From Picochlorum sp. 'celeri' (lineage: Eukaryota; Chlorophyta; Trebouxiophyceae), in the NCBI GenBank assembly GCA_010909725.1, contig JAACMV010000014.1, positions 868,001 through 932,000 on the forward strand: a stretch of DNA of 64,000 nt. Direction: 5' to 3'. The translations under genes and the position numbers were made by a program. Below are positions 32,133 through 43,900 of the stretch, in pieces (position 1 is the first letter of the stretch; the number at the start of each line of letters is the position of its first letter). The notes under the pieces are model-generated. The model saw only the letters and a program-made list of their open reading frames with translations, was not told the DNA's origin and searched no databases.

Positions 32133-32868
32133 ATGCAAGCATTACTTTTTCTTGGTGCGTTCGATGCATCACACGCTGCCGACGTGGCGTTGGATGAAGA
32201 AGACCTGCAATTATAATTGTTGTAATTACAACTTGGAATTGCGCGCCTCTGAGGAAACTCCACGCAATGACTACAACTTTTCTTTCTTTTTGCTTCTTTC
32301 AGTTGCCCTTTGTGCGACAAAAGCGTCAGCTGCGACCCTTGGTGAGGCGGTTGCCGGATTGTGTGGACCAATTCTTGATGGACTCCAGTTGCCAGGTTTC
32401 TCCTTGTTGAAAGCTGCTCTTGATGCTGCAAGCGATATTGATGTGGGAGGTGCGTTTGCCATGAATATATCACCTTGCGTGGTAGAGAAATCAAACACAA
32501 GCAACCTAGACAGTGATACTGCAACCACTCTGTCTCCAACCGAGCAGCTCACCTTCATGGGTGGAGTAGAGGAAGTCAGCTTGAAGGAATTAGCTGGTGA
32601 TGTTTTGGCGGGAACAGGGTCTGTCATGGGTCCAGTCAACTCTGCCACTGTGACAGATGTCTTTGCGTGCCCGGATAACAAGCAAATCGTTCTTGTTGCT
32701 GGTGCTGTGCTGCTTCCAACAGCGTTGGCTTCAGCACCAACGAATGCTCCTGAACCAGTAGTGCCCGAGCCAACCACACCTGAACCATCTCTTCCTGCTA
32801 GTGGTTCAAAATCGTCAAGCATTGGCATGGTAACCATAGTGTCTCTTATTGCTGCACGTTTCCTCTGA
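32133..32868 (+). CDS. small secreted protein with GPI-like C-terminus, unrecognised
   Basis: Exons 32133-32154 and 32303-32868 (intron 148 nt, GTGCGT...TTTCAG, phase 1) give 195 residues. The join creates a signal peptide, MQALLFLVALCATKASA, which supports the model because exon 2 alone has no ATG. The mature part has few cysteines (GLCGP, SPCV, FACP), then a Pro/Glu/Thr-rich stretch (EPVVPEPTTPEPSLP) and a small-residue/hydrophobic end (SGSKSSSIGMVTIVSLIAAR). That end fits a GPI-attachment signal. A cell-surface protein is likely; no family is recognised. Confidence 0.6.
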
Positions 32869-33319
32869 GTTCAGGGAATGGTGTCATCATCAGCAAATAC
32901 AGAGAAGAAATGATTACCTTCCCCCAGTGTGAGGGCAGTACCAACTGCAGTTTCTTTAATAAGCTGTACCACAGCCAGGTAGTTCAACATTCCAGTAAGG
33001 CTTCGTTCTCATAATCATTAGTGCGATGGAATAGATCTGTACTCCTCATGCCAACAGTGTTGTTTCTCTTATAAGACATAATTATGTCCTCTTCACGGAA
33101 CTCGGATCTGAGATCTGAGCTCTCCAACATCAAACAACAGCCTGATCATCAATGTAGCCTCCTCAACAACCATGAATGTAATATACTTTTTAGACTGAGG
33201 TATCAGATATCTGTTATTTTCCATACGTGGCTATTTCTGCTACTTTTCTGAGGACGCGACGACTGACATGTTGCTGTAATTCTGTGATACATCACACATC
33301 ATCTCATATATAGCAAAAT
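32869..33319. other. intergenic region
   Basis: No gene is seen between these plus-strand genes. A short direct repeat of GATCTGA occurs near 33107-33120. The rest is AT-rich with no clear dyad. Confidence 0.5.
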
Positions 33320-33985
33320 ATGAATAGAAAAGCGATTCAGATCCACGATGTGGTCAACCTGTGGTTGATTCCAATCGTTGGGGTATTAACTGTTCTGGGT
33401 ATGTCCGCGGGCAACGACAGCCGTGGTATTCTGTCTCTTCTCACGGGTACCTGGTGATGATGATGTGCAGGTCTTTTAGATGTGGTCAACCCAGTGCGGG
33501 TGACTGAAGTGTTTGTAGTCTACGTCGCCATTGATGTGGTGTGGTTACTTGTCCAACCAGACGCAGTCCCTTCACTCCCAAATGTGATACTGCTGCACCA
33601 CGCAGTCACGATTGTATTGCTCTTGTTCCCTATTTGGTACAATGATCTCGCTATTTATACCTGTTGGGACGGGTTGTGTGAGATCAACACCTTCTTTCTG
33701 ATTGCACGGAGGCAGTTTAAACCATATAGAAACATTCTCGGAATCATGTATTGGGCCACGTTTATTCCAATGCGAACTATATTGTATCCAATCATGTTGG
33801 TTGAGTTCTATTATAGAATGCAAGAGCACGAGTTCTGGAAATTGTTGGTGGTATGCGGATGCCAGACGGTGTTGATTGTGTTCAACTTTGTCTTGCTGTG
33901 GATGGGAGCCAGCAAGTCGTTGAAACGTAAATGGAAGGAAGACGCAGATAAAAAAAAGTCTAGTGACCCAAAAAAAGTCTCCTGA
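33320..33985 (+). CDS. TLC-domain-like membrane protein
   Basis: Exons 33320-33398 and 33471-33985 (intron 72 nt, GTATGT...GTGCAG, phase 1) give 197 residues with about five membrane segments. NVILLHHAVTIVLLLFP, the acidic EINTFFLIARRQ segment and MRTILYPIMLVEFYY follow the TRAM-LAG1-CLN8 pattern (short TLCD-type, not ceramide synthase). The tail is Lys-rich (KEDADKKKSS), compatible with an ER protein. TLCD proteins affect membrane lipid composition. The family match is by pattern and could be wrong. It converges on the next gene with a 14-nt gap. Confidence 0.55.
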
Positions 33986-33999
33986 TATATATGTAGTTC

Positions 34000-34998
34000 T
34001 TAACATGTAGTGCTGTATAGTACAGCTGGAAAATTCTCCACGCCAGGAGACGTGTGATGTTGTAGAATATGACAAAGCCATTCTAGGGCATCCACGAGAC
34101 GTGGCCCAGGCCTGTTGAACATTTGGTTTCCATCCACGCAATATACCTTGGCTTGTATCTTTTCTTTCCACCATGGTTTCGAAAACAGACACGCCTGTGC
34201 CTCCTCAAGAGTCTTCTCGAGATTTAAGCCACAGGGCGCAATGATGATGATGTCTGGATTTGACTGGATCAGTGCATCAACCTCGACAGTGATTGATTTA
34301 CCGGCGCCCTGGCCCTCGCCTGCACACGGATTCAAAGGATGCTCAGCTCCAGCAATACGCAACAGCTGGGGCGTCCAATGGCCTCCCACGAAAATTGGAT
34401 CAGTCCATTCCAACAAGGCTACATTCTTCCGTGGCAAAGAACTGTTGCTTTTTGTAACGGATGCCACGGTCGCAATCCTCGTTTCCAACCTATCTCGTAG
34501 TCTCTTGGCTGCTTCTGGAACGCACAACGCTTCTCCAATCTTTGTTATATCCTCTAGCACCTGCTCAAGGTTCTGAGGATTGGTGTCCACAAGACGAGGC
34601 TGTGGATCCATACCAGATGCAAGAGATTCAACCACACAGTAATCCACAGAACACACTTTACACAGCGATTGTGTCACAATCACATCTGGCCGTAATGTCT
34701 TGAGCAACTCTACATCCACAGAATACAAGCCCTCTCCAGTATCAAGATGCTTCCGTACTTGTGCATCCACATCTTTGCTGTCTGTAAATGTAATCGTTGA
34801 GGAGGTCAAGTGAGGCAAGTCAAGCACACCCATATCCTCTGGATGATCGCATTCATGAGAGACCCCGACAAGCTGAACATCAATCGATGGCAATGAAGCA
34901 TCTCCTCCCTGGGTTGTGCTTCTGTGCTCTTGAATAATGTAAGCAATAAGTTCAGTCGCCGAAGGAAGCAAAGAAACGACTCGTATTGTTCGAGTCAT
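34000..34998 (-). CDS. stand-alone BtuF-like (TroA-superfamily) binding protein
   Basis: The protein has 332 residues and no intron. It has the bacterial periplasmic-binding-protein fold PF01497: RVVSLLPSATELIAY, GVSHECDHPED, LKTLRPDVIVTQSLCKVCSV, IFVGGHWTPQLLRIAGAEHP and VYCVDGNQMFNRPGPRLVDA. In bacteria BtuF delivers cobalamin to BtuCD. Here there is no signal peptide or ABC partner, so the protein is probably cytosolic. The ligand could be a corrinoid or haem, or the protein could have another role. A bacterial origin is likely but old, since codon use does not stand out by eye. Confidence 0.8.
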   Translation of the reverse strand: MTRTIRVVSLLPSATELIAYIIQEHRSTTQGGDASLPSIDVQLVGVSHECDHPEDMGVLDLPHLTSSTITFTDSKDVDAQVRKHLDTGEGLYSVDVELLKTLRPDVIVTQSLCKVCSVDYCVVESLASGMDPQPRLVDTNPQNLEQVLEDITKIGEALCVPEAAKRLRDRLETRIATVASVTKSNSSLPRKNVALLEWTDPIFVGGHWTPQLLRIAGAEHPLNPCAGEGQGAGKSITVEVDALIQSNPDIIIIAPCGLNLEKTLEEAQACLFSKPWWKEKIQAKVYCVDGNQMFNRPGPRLVDALEWLCHILQHHTSPGVENFPAVLYSTTC

Positions 34999-35438
34999 CG
35001 CCGATGTACAATGGGTTTGTATTTATCAAGGTATACTATGAATTCGATATGGTTGACGTGACCCGATGACACGGATTCAAGTAGAGAGCCTGCCGTAGTT
35101 CCTTGAATAGGCTATATAAAACAAGAGTAAGAAATTCATCCTTGGAGTATCCCAAGGCAATCCAGGAATACAGCAATGATCAGATATTATTTTCTAAATA
35201 TTTAGTCAAGTGGTACTGTATCTGTACCGGTTCTACCGATAACGAATCGCAAAACTGGAACGAATCTCCGAATCACTGAAGAGAATTGAGTAGAATCTTC
35301 TGACAAGGTCATCATTTGCAAAGGAATACTGATCATCAAAGGTTATACAGTATTACAGAGAGTGTTTGAGTAATTCTATGCTGCAGATAGGATAAGACAG
35401 GGTTGTTGAGCTCGTACAAGGTGCAGAGTCTATTCAGT
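34999..35438. other. intergenic region between divergent genes
   Basis: Upstream region of the BtuF-like gene and of MON2. I see no gene, and no dyad of the recurrent type. Confidence 0.5.
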
Positions 35439-38400
35439 ATGGCAGCAGGTGGGGCACCACACCAAACAACGACGAGCAGTTTGGAAAGTGAATTTCGTCA
35501 GTTGGCTGTAAGTGCACGGAAATCAGAGAGTTTTGTGACACAGATTTTTTCATCTGGGTCTGGGGCGCAGAATGAAATCAAGGAGTCTGCAGAACGAGTG
35601 TTGGTAGTGTTGAGGAATTCCTCGTCGCTGGAAGAGTTGCAGACTCGCAAAGATGAGGTGGTCAAACCATTGCAATTGGCGTGTGAGAGTGCATCGCCGA
35701 AATTGATTGCTTTGTCTCTGAGTATTTTACAAAAGCTGATTAGCTGTGATGTGTTTGGGAATAAAAAGGAGGACTGCCAGTTTGTCATGAGTGTTTTGGC
35801 AGGCGTTGAAAAGGTGAATGATGAAGCTGTGCAGTTGAAGATTTTGCAGACGAGCTTGATTTTGCTTCAGTCACCGATTCATCCGACCAATGCTGATTCT
35901 ATTTGCTCGTTGTTGAGTTTGTGTTTTCGATCGATGATACCGAAAGGGAGGAATACTCAGGTGATGAGCACGGCAGCAGCGACGGTGAGGCAGGCTGTGG
36001 CTATTATGTTTTCCTACGTGGATGTGTCCAAAGAAGTGGAAAGGCTGAATCTTCAAGGAGAAGATACTTCTAATGATTCTGAGGTAGAGGACGAGTCTAG
36101 AGAAGCTTTAAAGGCGTGTCAGAGGCTGTTGGAAGATTTGATAGCACTTTCGAGTGGGTCTCCAGCTAGGTGGATCAAGACTCCGTCACTGCCACGAACA
36201 TCAAGCTTGGAGATACTGGATTTCGCGCTTTTAAGTAGTCCAGAGCTATTCAAAGCACTTCCTGAATTTGAAAGTTCCTTGTCGCTGCGTATAATTCAGT
36301 TGCTGCAGTCTCAACTACAGGATTACTTGGATGCTGTGACAAATTCTGGAGGGACTCAAAATTTCCACCCATTCAAGGCCGTGTTGCGGTGCATCCGCAC
36401 ATTGTTGCTTTTATATCATGAGCGATTGGGTGCTCGCTGCCGTGGTTTGGTGATGATTCTGCTCAAAGGTGCACAGTCCAGCATGTCCATGATCCATAGA
36501 GTCACAATATGCCAGATTATTCGGCAACTTTTGGGGGATCCTTCGCTGGTATTGTTCCTGTATGCTACATTTGACTCGTCACAAGATAAGAAAACCGATA
36601 TATTGATTGCAATGGTGAACGTTGTGACAGATATTGCAGAGAGTGGCTTGGAAGGGGATGCAGAGGCATACACAAATGGGCCATCTCCAAGGATGGATGC
36701 AGTTTCTCAAGTGTACTTTTCACGTGAAGTTGCTTTTGATGTGGACATTGAACCTTCGATGCCTGCAAGTTTGCAGAAAACCGCGTGTATTGTGATATCT
36801 ATGAATGCGGTTTTACGGTGCATGCAGAGCATGTCAATGATTACATATCATTGCCTTGGATTACCGACAGAAGTTGAAGAGCAAGCGACATCTCCTAGAT
36901 TCCATAAACCTAGTTTGCCATTGAATAATGTCGATGTTGAGGTATGCAAAGGGATGATGGTCGCTTTCTGGGAACCTATACTATCACCAGTGACGAATAT
37001 ATTAAGATCATGTTCTCATGAAAAGTTGGAGATGGAATTGCTCCATTCTGTTCAAATTTTCACGGAAGCAATAGGAAAGCTGCATCTGCGCGACCCAATG
37101 GCGGCTTGTCTAGATTCATTGTGCAGAATTGCGTTGTCTGGAACTGGAGGAGAACAGGGTGAGATTGGGGAGGACAAACTTGTACTTCGATCAAAGAATG
37201 TGCAAGCCATGAAGACGATATTTAGAATTGCCAAAGGTTTGGCAAATGACTTGGGCCCAGCTTGGCGCATGGTTCTTGAAGCAATGTACTCTTTAGATAA
37301 TATCTTAATGGATCCAAAATTAGTGCGAAAGCCTGGGGATAAAGAAGGTTCTGTCGATGATTTGGTCATGAGTGAGTGGTCAGTTGACATGGGTGATGTG
37401 GAGGACCTCCGAACTGTGATGCAAGAGCTCTTCATAAGCACACGTGATATGAGCAGTGAAGGTGTTGTTGCTCTACTTGGTGGGCTGCAGAGTGTTAGTA
37501 TGCACCATTTACCACAAGCTGAACAAGTTTCACAACCAAAGTACGTGGATCCTTCTGTTTTGAAGATGAGTTGAAAATTTGTCGTCTGACTTGCTGTTGT
37601 ACTTTTTGTAGGATGTCAGCGTTAAATAGAATGGTGGACGTTTTACTGGCGAACTCATTCCGAGTATATGACTTATGGGGGATATTTTTGAGCCACGTGC
37701 TCGAACTTGTTGCTGATTCAAAAGCCAGTATCAGAGAAGCTGCTGTAGAAGCGCTTGGGAGGGCAATTACAGGCACTCTAACGAATCTTAATGTCTCTGT
37801 TGAAGAGGAATCCACCGGGGGCCTGGAACATATGCTTTTGGTAGCATTAGAGGCGCTTCATAATGATGACAAGGAGGTGGATGTCCAAGTTGGTGTTTTG
37901 AAAGTCTTGGCTCAAGTTCTGCAACGAAACGGAGAAAGATTGACTGATGGATGGACTCCAGTATTTCGGTTGCTTGCTGCTGTAGCAGAAAACAATTCTC
38001 CTGACACTGTACCCCTTGGCTGTGAGTCACTGCAAATTATATACAACAACTTTATGGACAAGATGTCTCTGAAGAAGATTCAAAAGTGCTTGGAGGTGGC
38101 AGAACTCTACGGCAAGCAACAGGCTGACATTAATGTGAGTTTGACTGTCATAAGCCTGCTATGGAATGTTGGAGACATGTTGGGAACACGATCTGCGGAA
38201 GAGGGACAGGCTCAGGAGGATGCAGGTCCTGTCAGGTACACTGATGAAGTTGAAGTGCTTTTTGAGGTCATCTACAATGCTCTGTTTAATATCTCGAGAG
38301 ACAGTCGACCAGAAGTGCGAAATAGCGGAGCAAGAACACTGTTCGCAGTGGCAACAGCGCATGGAAATCGCCTGTCTGTACACCTTTGGAAGGAGGTTCT

Positions 38401-40836
38401 GTGGGAAAACCTCTTCCCATTGCTCCGGTATGCCTTCCATATGAGTGTCACTTCATCCAAAGAGGAGGCAGAGGCTGCCTTGCTTGGCAAATCGAAAGGC
38501 GAACAAGTGCGCCTGGTTGTCCACCATTCGAGAAATACTGAACAGAAACAGTGGGATGAAACCGTTGTTGTCTGTTTGGCTGGTATGACTCGGCTGATTC
38601 GAAGTCATTTGGGAATCATGTCTCAACTGGATGGTTTTGAGGAGGGCTGGTCTGAACTGATGGTTGTAGTGGAGAGCAGCCTTGCTGGAGGACGGAAGGA
38701 AGTTGCTCTCGCAGCGATGAATTTAATCAGCGGACTCATGGGAACGACACGTGTGGACATCAACAATCTCATGTGGCAAAGAGGTATTCGGGCTTTGGAT
38801 GTTGGGGTCGTGGCAGCTACAAGTTCTGGCTGTCAGGTTCCTCTCGGTGCACGAACAGAACTAGTTAATGTTATTGGAGCACTCTACGAGGGCAATCGAC
38901 AGCGTTTTGATAGAACATCATCCTTGGAAGTATACAAGTGGATTGAAAGTTTCTGTAGGAATCCGTGGAGCGAAGACGATGCAGGAAATCCAGTCCAGCC
39001 AGTAGGAATGCCTCCTGTGCAGAAAACAGCTCTCAATGTGCTATTGAAGCTCCAGCCAACACACGACGAGACTTTGTGGCCAGACTACCTGGAGACGGTA
39101 GCAAAGCTCCTGGATCCAGAGCATGCCATTGCTCTCATGGATTCTCAGGCAGCAACTTCTGGAGTCAAGCATAGTGGTGCCGTGGAACATGATAATGCTA
39201 CGAGTGAACCTCTTCCACCGCCCTCTTCAGCACAGTATCGATTCGCCCTCAACGCTGCCTTTGTTGAAAGGGTTATGGAGCAACTGACAATTCTCTTCGA
39301 GCAGGCACCTTTGCATGCCAGGGCAGCTGCATTCCCTGGCGTAGTCGATGTTCTAGGACGATGTATGGAGGTATGTTGGATTAGTTTTTGTGATTTGAAA
39401 GCGTATTGACTGGGCCATGGGGCAAAAAGATGCCAACTAGCAAAAGTGTTCTGTTCGCGCCCGGGTTTGAACCGAGGACCTTCAGCGTGTAAAGCTGACG
39501 CGCTAACCAACTGCGCCACGCGAACGGAAGACAGTACAAATTGGAATTTCCTGTCAGCCCAGTGCAGCACGAAGGCGGCCGAGGCGTGTTTCCGTCACGT
39601 TTGGCCCAATTTATGTCTTTTCATGAGGTGACATTGCTCTAATGACATGCGTGAATTTTTCAAATGCAGTTGAAGTTCAGGGCTTATGAGCAGACATTGT
39701 GGAGAACGGCTGCTAATGTTTTCTTGAGACTCGTTCCTGTTGGAGTTACTGCGGTAGATGCGGTCAATCGGAGAAAGGAGCGTGCGGAAGATGAAGATGA
39801 GATGAAGATAAGGGATAGGGCATGGTTTTCTCTGTCCAATGCGCTCTCAAAATTTCTCCTGGGGTCACACACTCAACCTGCTCCTGAATTTGAGACAGAC
39901 TCGAGAATTCCCACCACAGCTGGGCCATCCCTGGATCCTTCCAAGGAATCGGGAGAAGATGCGGATTCTATTCCAGTGATTCCGTATGTGTCCAGTACAA
40001 AGAGCAAAAGAAAGGGCAGGCTATTCTCACTCCGTGCACACCAGGATCCATCATCACCCCATGATGCCCAGGAGCATAATGTCTTGCCTCCAGAATCGAA
40101 TGGATCCACCGAAAAGACAGTAAATGACGCTAGAGATAAAGCAGATTATGATTTGGATCTTAGAATGTTGGATTGTCTGACAGATGACATTTTAACGGCT
40201 TGTGGAACAGCAAGTCAGCCAGCAATTGATGGATTGATTCAGATCATTGAGCAGGGCATTAAACCACCAAAAGACAAACAAATGCAAGGATCATCAAATC
40301 AGGCAAACTTTGGCCTGATTTGCATCCGCAAAATGTATGTTTTATGTAGTAGAGGGACGAGTAACAGCAAACAACGGGTCGGTGACGAAGATCAGATGCT
40401 GTATGAGGAGGTATCACGTGTACGAAACCATGTTGCTACATGTGCTTTGCCTCGTTTTCTGAAACAATGCCACGAAACGATCTTGGAATTTTCGGAAGAA
40501 TCACAATATTCACATTTGGGTGATCGACCAGTGGAGAGGCCGAAACTGGAAGAGATTATATGCATCCTGGAAGTTTTAGCAACGATGACGCTGGCCCCTG
40601 GTGTCGTGGATGCAATTCTTCCTCCGGATGATCCCATGACAGAATACATCAAATTGATGAGAAATAGGCCAGATGTTGTCAGTAGGGGTAAGGAGAGGAC
40701 ACATCTTCTCTTTCTCTATGATTCCTTATGTTCCCTGATCACCTGCAGAGACAGCCGGGTGCGAGAGATGGTTCGTGATGTTATGGGTTTAGCTGGAGCT
40801 GACCTTGGAATATCACTGAATGCGGGCGTTTTGTGA
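35439..40836 (+). CDS. MON2: MON2, Golgi/endosome trafficking scaffold
   Basis: Three exons, 35439-37540, 37612-39370 and 39670-40836, give 1,675 residues, close to human MON2. Introns are 71 nt (GTACGT, phase 2) and 299 nt (GTATGT, phase 0). MON2 is a BIG/GBF-related protein without a Sec7 domain. It works with DOPEY on Golgi-endosome transport. The N-terminal DCB (LACESASPKLIALSLSILQKL) and HUS regions (about 240-480; HPFKAVLRCIRTLLL, LLGDPSLVLFLYATF) are present. HEAT-like repeats and a SALNRMVDVLLANSFRVYDLW segment follow. The frame opens upstream with TTG, and ATG 35439 is the first ATG. The second intron contains a tRNA gene on the other strand. Confidence 0.82.
39452..39525 (-). tRNA. 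tRNA-Val (anticodon UAC), antisense within a MON2 intron
   Basis: The 74-nt minus strand folds into a full cloverleaf. The acceptor stem is GTTCGCG/CGCGAAC with discriminator A, and the D stem is GCGC/GCGC. The anticodon stem is TCAGC/GCTGA with loop TTTACAC (anticodon TAC), and the T stem is CTCGG/CCGGG. The B box GGTTCAAACCC and the A-box region TGGCGCAGTTGG are intact. There is no intron. A TTTT run about 7 nt past the 3' end would stop Pol III. CCA is not encoded. It lies wholly inside the 299-nt MON2 intron (39371-39669). Confidence 0.95.
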
Positions 40837-40907
40837 TGGCTACAGGATTTTGATTTGAACACATACGTATTTATACATATCTATATACTGTATATTAATT
40901 TTTAGAG

Positions 40908-43900
40908 TCACGCAAATTCTGCAATAATCTCATCTATTTCTTCCAGCGTCTGGGAAACTTCAACAATCTTGCATGTCGAATCTGTATCCTCATCGAGTGG
41001 AACGGATGAGTTTGAATCTCTTCCTTCGCAAGATGAGAACAGTTTCTGAAGTTTTGCAGGATCCACAGATTTTACTTGTAGGTCATTGCTTTCCATCGAT
41101 CCGAGAATCATCAGTAAAATTTCGTTTGCCCACGCGTGGTTCCCAGCTTTGATGTTCAGCTCTGCTGCACGAGCTTGACAGACGAGTTGCATTTTCATCT
41201 CCAATGCCAGACCTGCTGCATGCCTTGCCAGGCGTGCTGCAAGATCAGTATCCGATTTAGAAGCTTTGAGCATGAATTTCGCAGCTGCATACTCACTGAC
41301 ACATCTTCTGCGGAAATCTTCATTTTCAGGTGCGAGATTCATCTTTGAGAAGGCTCTGCCGAATTCTCTGCTGGCCTTTTGCCATGAGGATGCCAAGAAA
41401 TGCTTCGAGGCATTTTCATGATATTTTTCAGACTCTGGTGGAATAGCAGCTAATGAAGCAGATGGTTGCCCTGAGTTCACATCACCTTCATCGAAATCGA
41501 GCAGACTGCTTTCACCAGTCTGGAGAATTTCTTCATTATCTACCTTGTCTACATGTGTTTCTGGTGATGCAAACAATGCCTCAAATTCGTTCCAACCTGA
41601 AAGTAGATCACTTTGAGGTACTTGCGCTGGCTGATTTTGGGGCTTCATTGGTGCAAAATACTCCTCTGGAAGGGCACCTGAAGGCTGTGGAGATATCCTT
41701 TGTGTTGAGGTTACTCCCAGCCCACTTAAAGAAGCAAAAGCATCACCGCCTTCTACCACTTCTTTCACTGGATTTTCAGACTCCTTTTCACTTAAAGAAG
41801 GCTCTGTTCCAAAATCTTCACTAGACTCGGCATCTTTTGATGACGAAAGCCCCTTGAAAGATGCCTTTGACACTTGGCCCAACTTCAACGACTTTGCTGC
41901 ATCTAGCAAGGACTCGCTATCATTCACTGATTCGATTTCTTCCTTTGATTTGATTTTGAATATTAATTTATTCGTTGTGGTGGAAGCAAAATTTGCCGCC
42001 GATTCGCCGCCCATAAGACTGGACTCGTCATCAGAGCTGTAGAACTCGTCATCAATGAGCTTCTTTGAAGCAAAGAAGGCAGCTCTAGCTTCTTCCTGCG
42101 CTTTCGGAGACTTCAGAGACTCTTTAACTCCTACAGACTCGCTAACACTGGTCTCTGTGGCGGTGTCTGATTCTGGACCAGCTGTTATTACTCTTTGTAC
42201 AGCATTCAGGGCACTGTCCTCCTCGTCATCAAAATCAAATTCTTCCACATGTTCAATCTCCTCCCCGGCAATTTCATCCTTAGACTCGGTGATAATAGAG
42301 CCTGGCTTAATTGTCGCACCTGAGAAGCCGAGGTAAGATGCTAGTTTTGATTTATCAACCCTACTTATTGGATCCCCCTTGTGGCCATCATCACTGTCAC
42401 TGTCCATCTCAATGCCAGGAGGAATCTCACCAGAAGCAATGGCGCTCTCATCAACTTGCAACGTAGCCTCCATGAAGGGGAGCCTATCAGATGGGGCCAG
42501 ATCCCAAGATGGAAAGTTTTCAGTAGGAAGTACATCAGTTGGACTCTCATCTCCAGCAATCATTGGTTTGGCACTTTCTTGTAGTTCATAATCTTCCACA
42601 AACGGCCTTCCACCAAATTTGGTTGGGTTACTTGCTACACTGCGTCTAAATGCATCTTCATTCACTGCCAATAGATGGTTTGCAAGGAGTTCTGCCTTTC
42701 TTCCCCCTCTGGATGCATAGCGATGCAGTCCATCAAAGTCTCCTTGGAATATACACAATGCAAACAACTCTCGCCATGCACCTGCTGCCTCAAATAAATC
42801 CTTTGCATATTTAAAATGACCATAAAGCTCACAAGATCTTGCAAGAATCACCATCTTCTCGTAGAGAAGAGAGGTCTCTTCAGGGTGGTCTGGGTAGAAT
42901 TCACTTTCCTCATACTCGAGCATAGTGTGTGCAACAATGCCATCCCAATCACCTGCAGCAGCTTTAAAGATCCCCCTCTTTGCATCATTCATCTCTGGCA
43001 ACTCCGAACACGAAGCAGCAGCAGACACAATGTCAGCAAATCCCAAATTAGACACTCCATCTAGTACTGATATTGGGATTTTCGTGGCACCATAACTGGA
43101 CAGCAGAGATTTCAAAGATTTTTCAGCCCTCTCAAAAGATCCAGGAAGGATGCTCTTTGAGTACAGGTGCGCCCAGCCCAACAACATCATGGGAACAGGA
43201 TCCCAAGCTCGATACGACGACTCAATAGCGCCAGAAGGGTTCCTGTATGCATACAGCAGCCTATCTCCAAGTGCACCAAGAATTGACACAGATGGACCCA
43301 TCATCGCACTTGCCGCGTGGACGACACTTCCATCAATACCGGCATAAAGGAACTGATCCATTGATGTTGATACTACCAGAGATGGACCGATCCAGAGACT
43401 GGACACTGGAATACCAGCATCCGCAGGTAGGAGGCATGATGAAATCAACTCTAGCTTGTCAGACAGGAACACTACCCTGTCAGACATGGTGACTGCCAAC
43501 ACACATGGTATCGCCTCGTCTGCACCTTGCATATCAGAATGATATGTTCCTGCTGGATCCATCAAATTCTGCCATGCTACTTGTATGACAGCAGATGCTG
43601 CTGGAAGTTGGTATGCAGCTTTAGATCTCAGCGATCGTGTATTGTGACTATACATTGAACTGGCTTGAGACACCTCCACCAAGCACAATTTATTTCTCAT
43701 GGTCAAAGCTAGAATCGTCTTTGGAATCTCTCGTCGCTTCATTTCGTACGCTTCCCATTCCTGCATGGCCGCTTCCTCCTCTTCATCCGTTTCATCATCA
43801 TCCGCACTATGCATTTCTGGTTTGGGCTTGGGAGGGCCTGGAATCCGAGAGACAGGGCCTCGGAAAACAGCTGCAATTATACCATCTTCTATTCCATGTA

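Noticed and set aside
32219..32232. GTTGTAATTACAAC palindrome
   Set aside because: It lies in the intron of the small secreted gene in AT-rich sequence and is not repeated elsewhere in the window; weak evidence of function.
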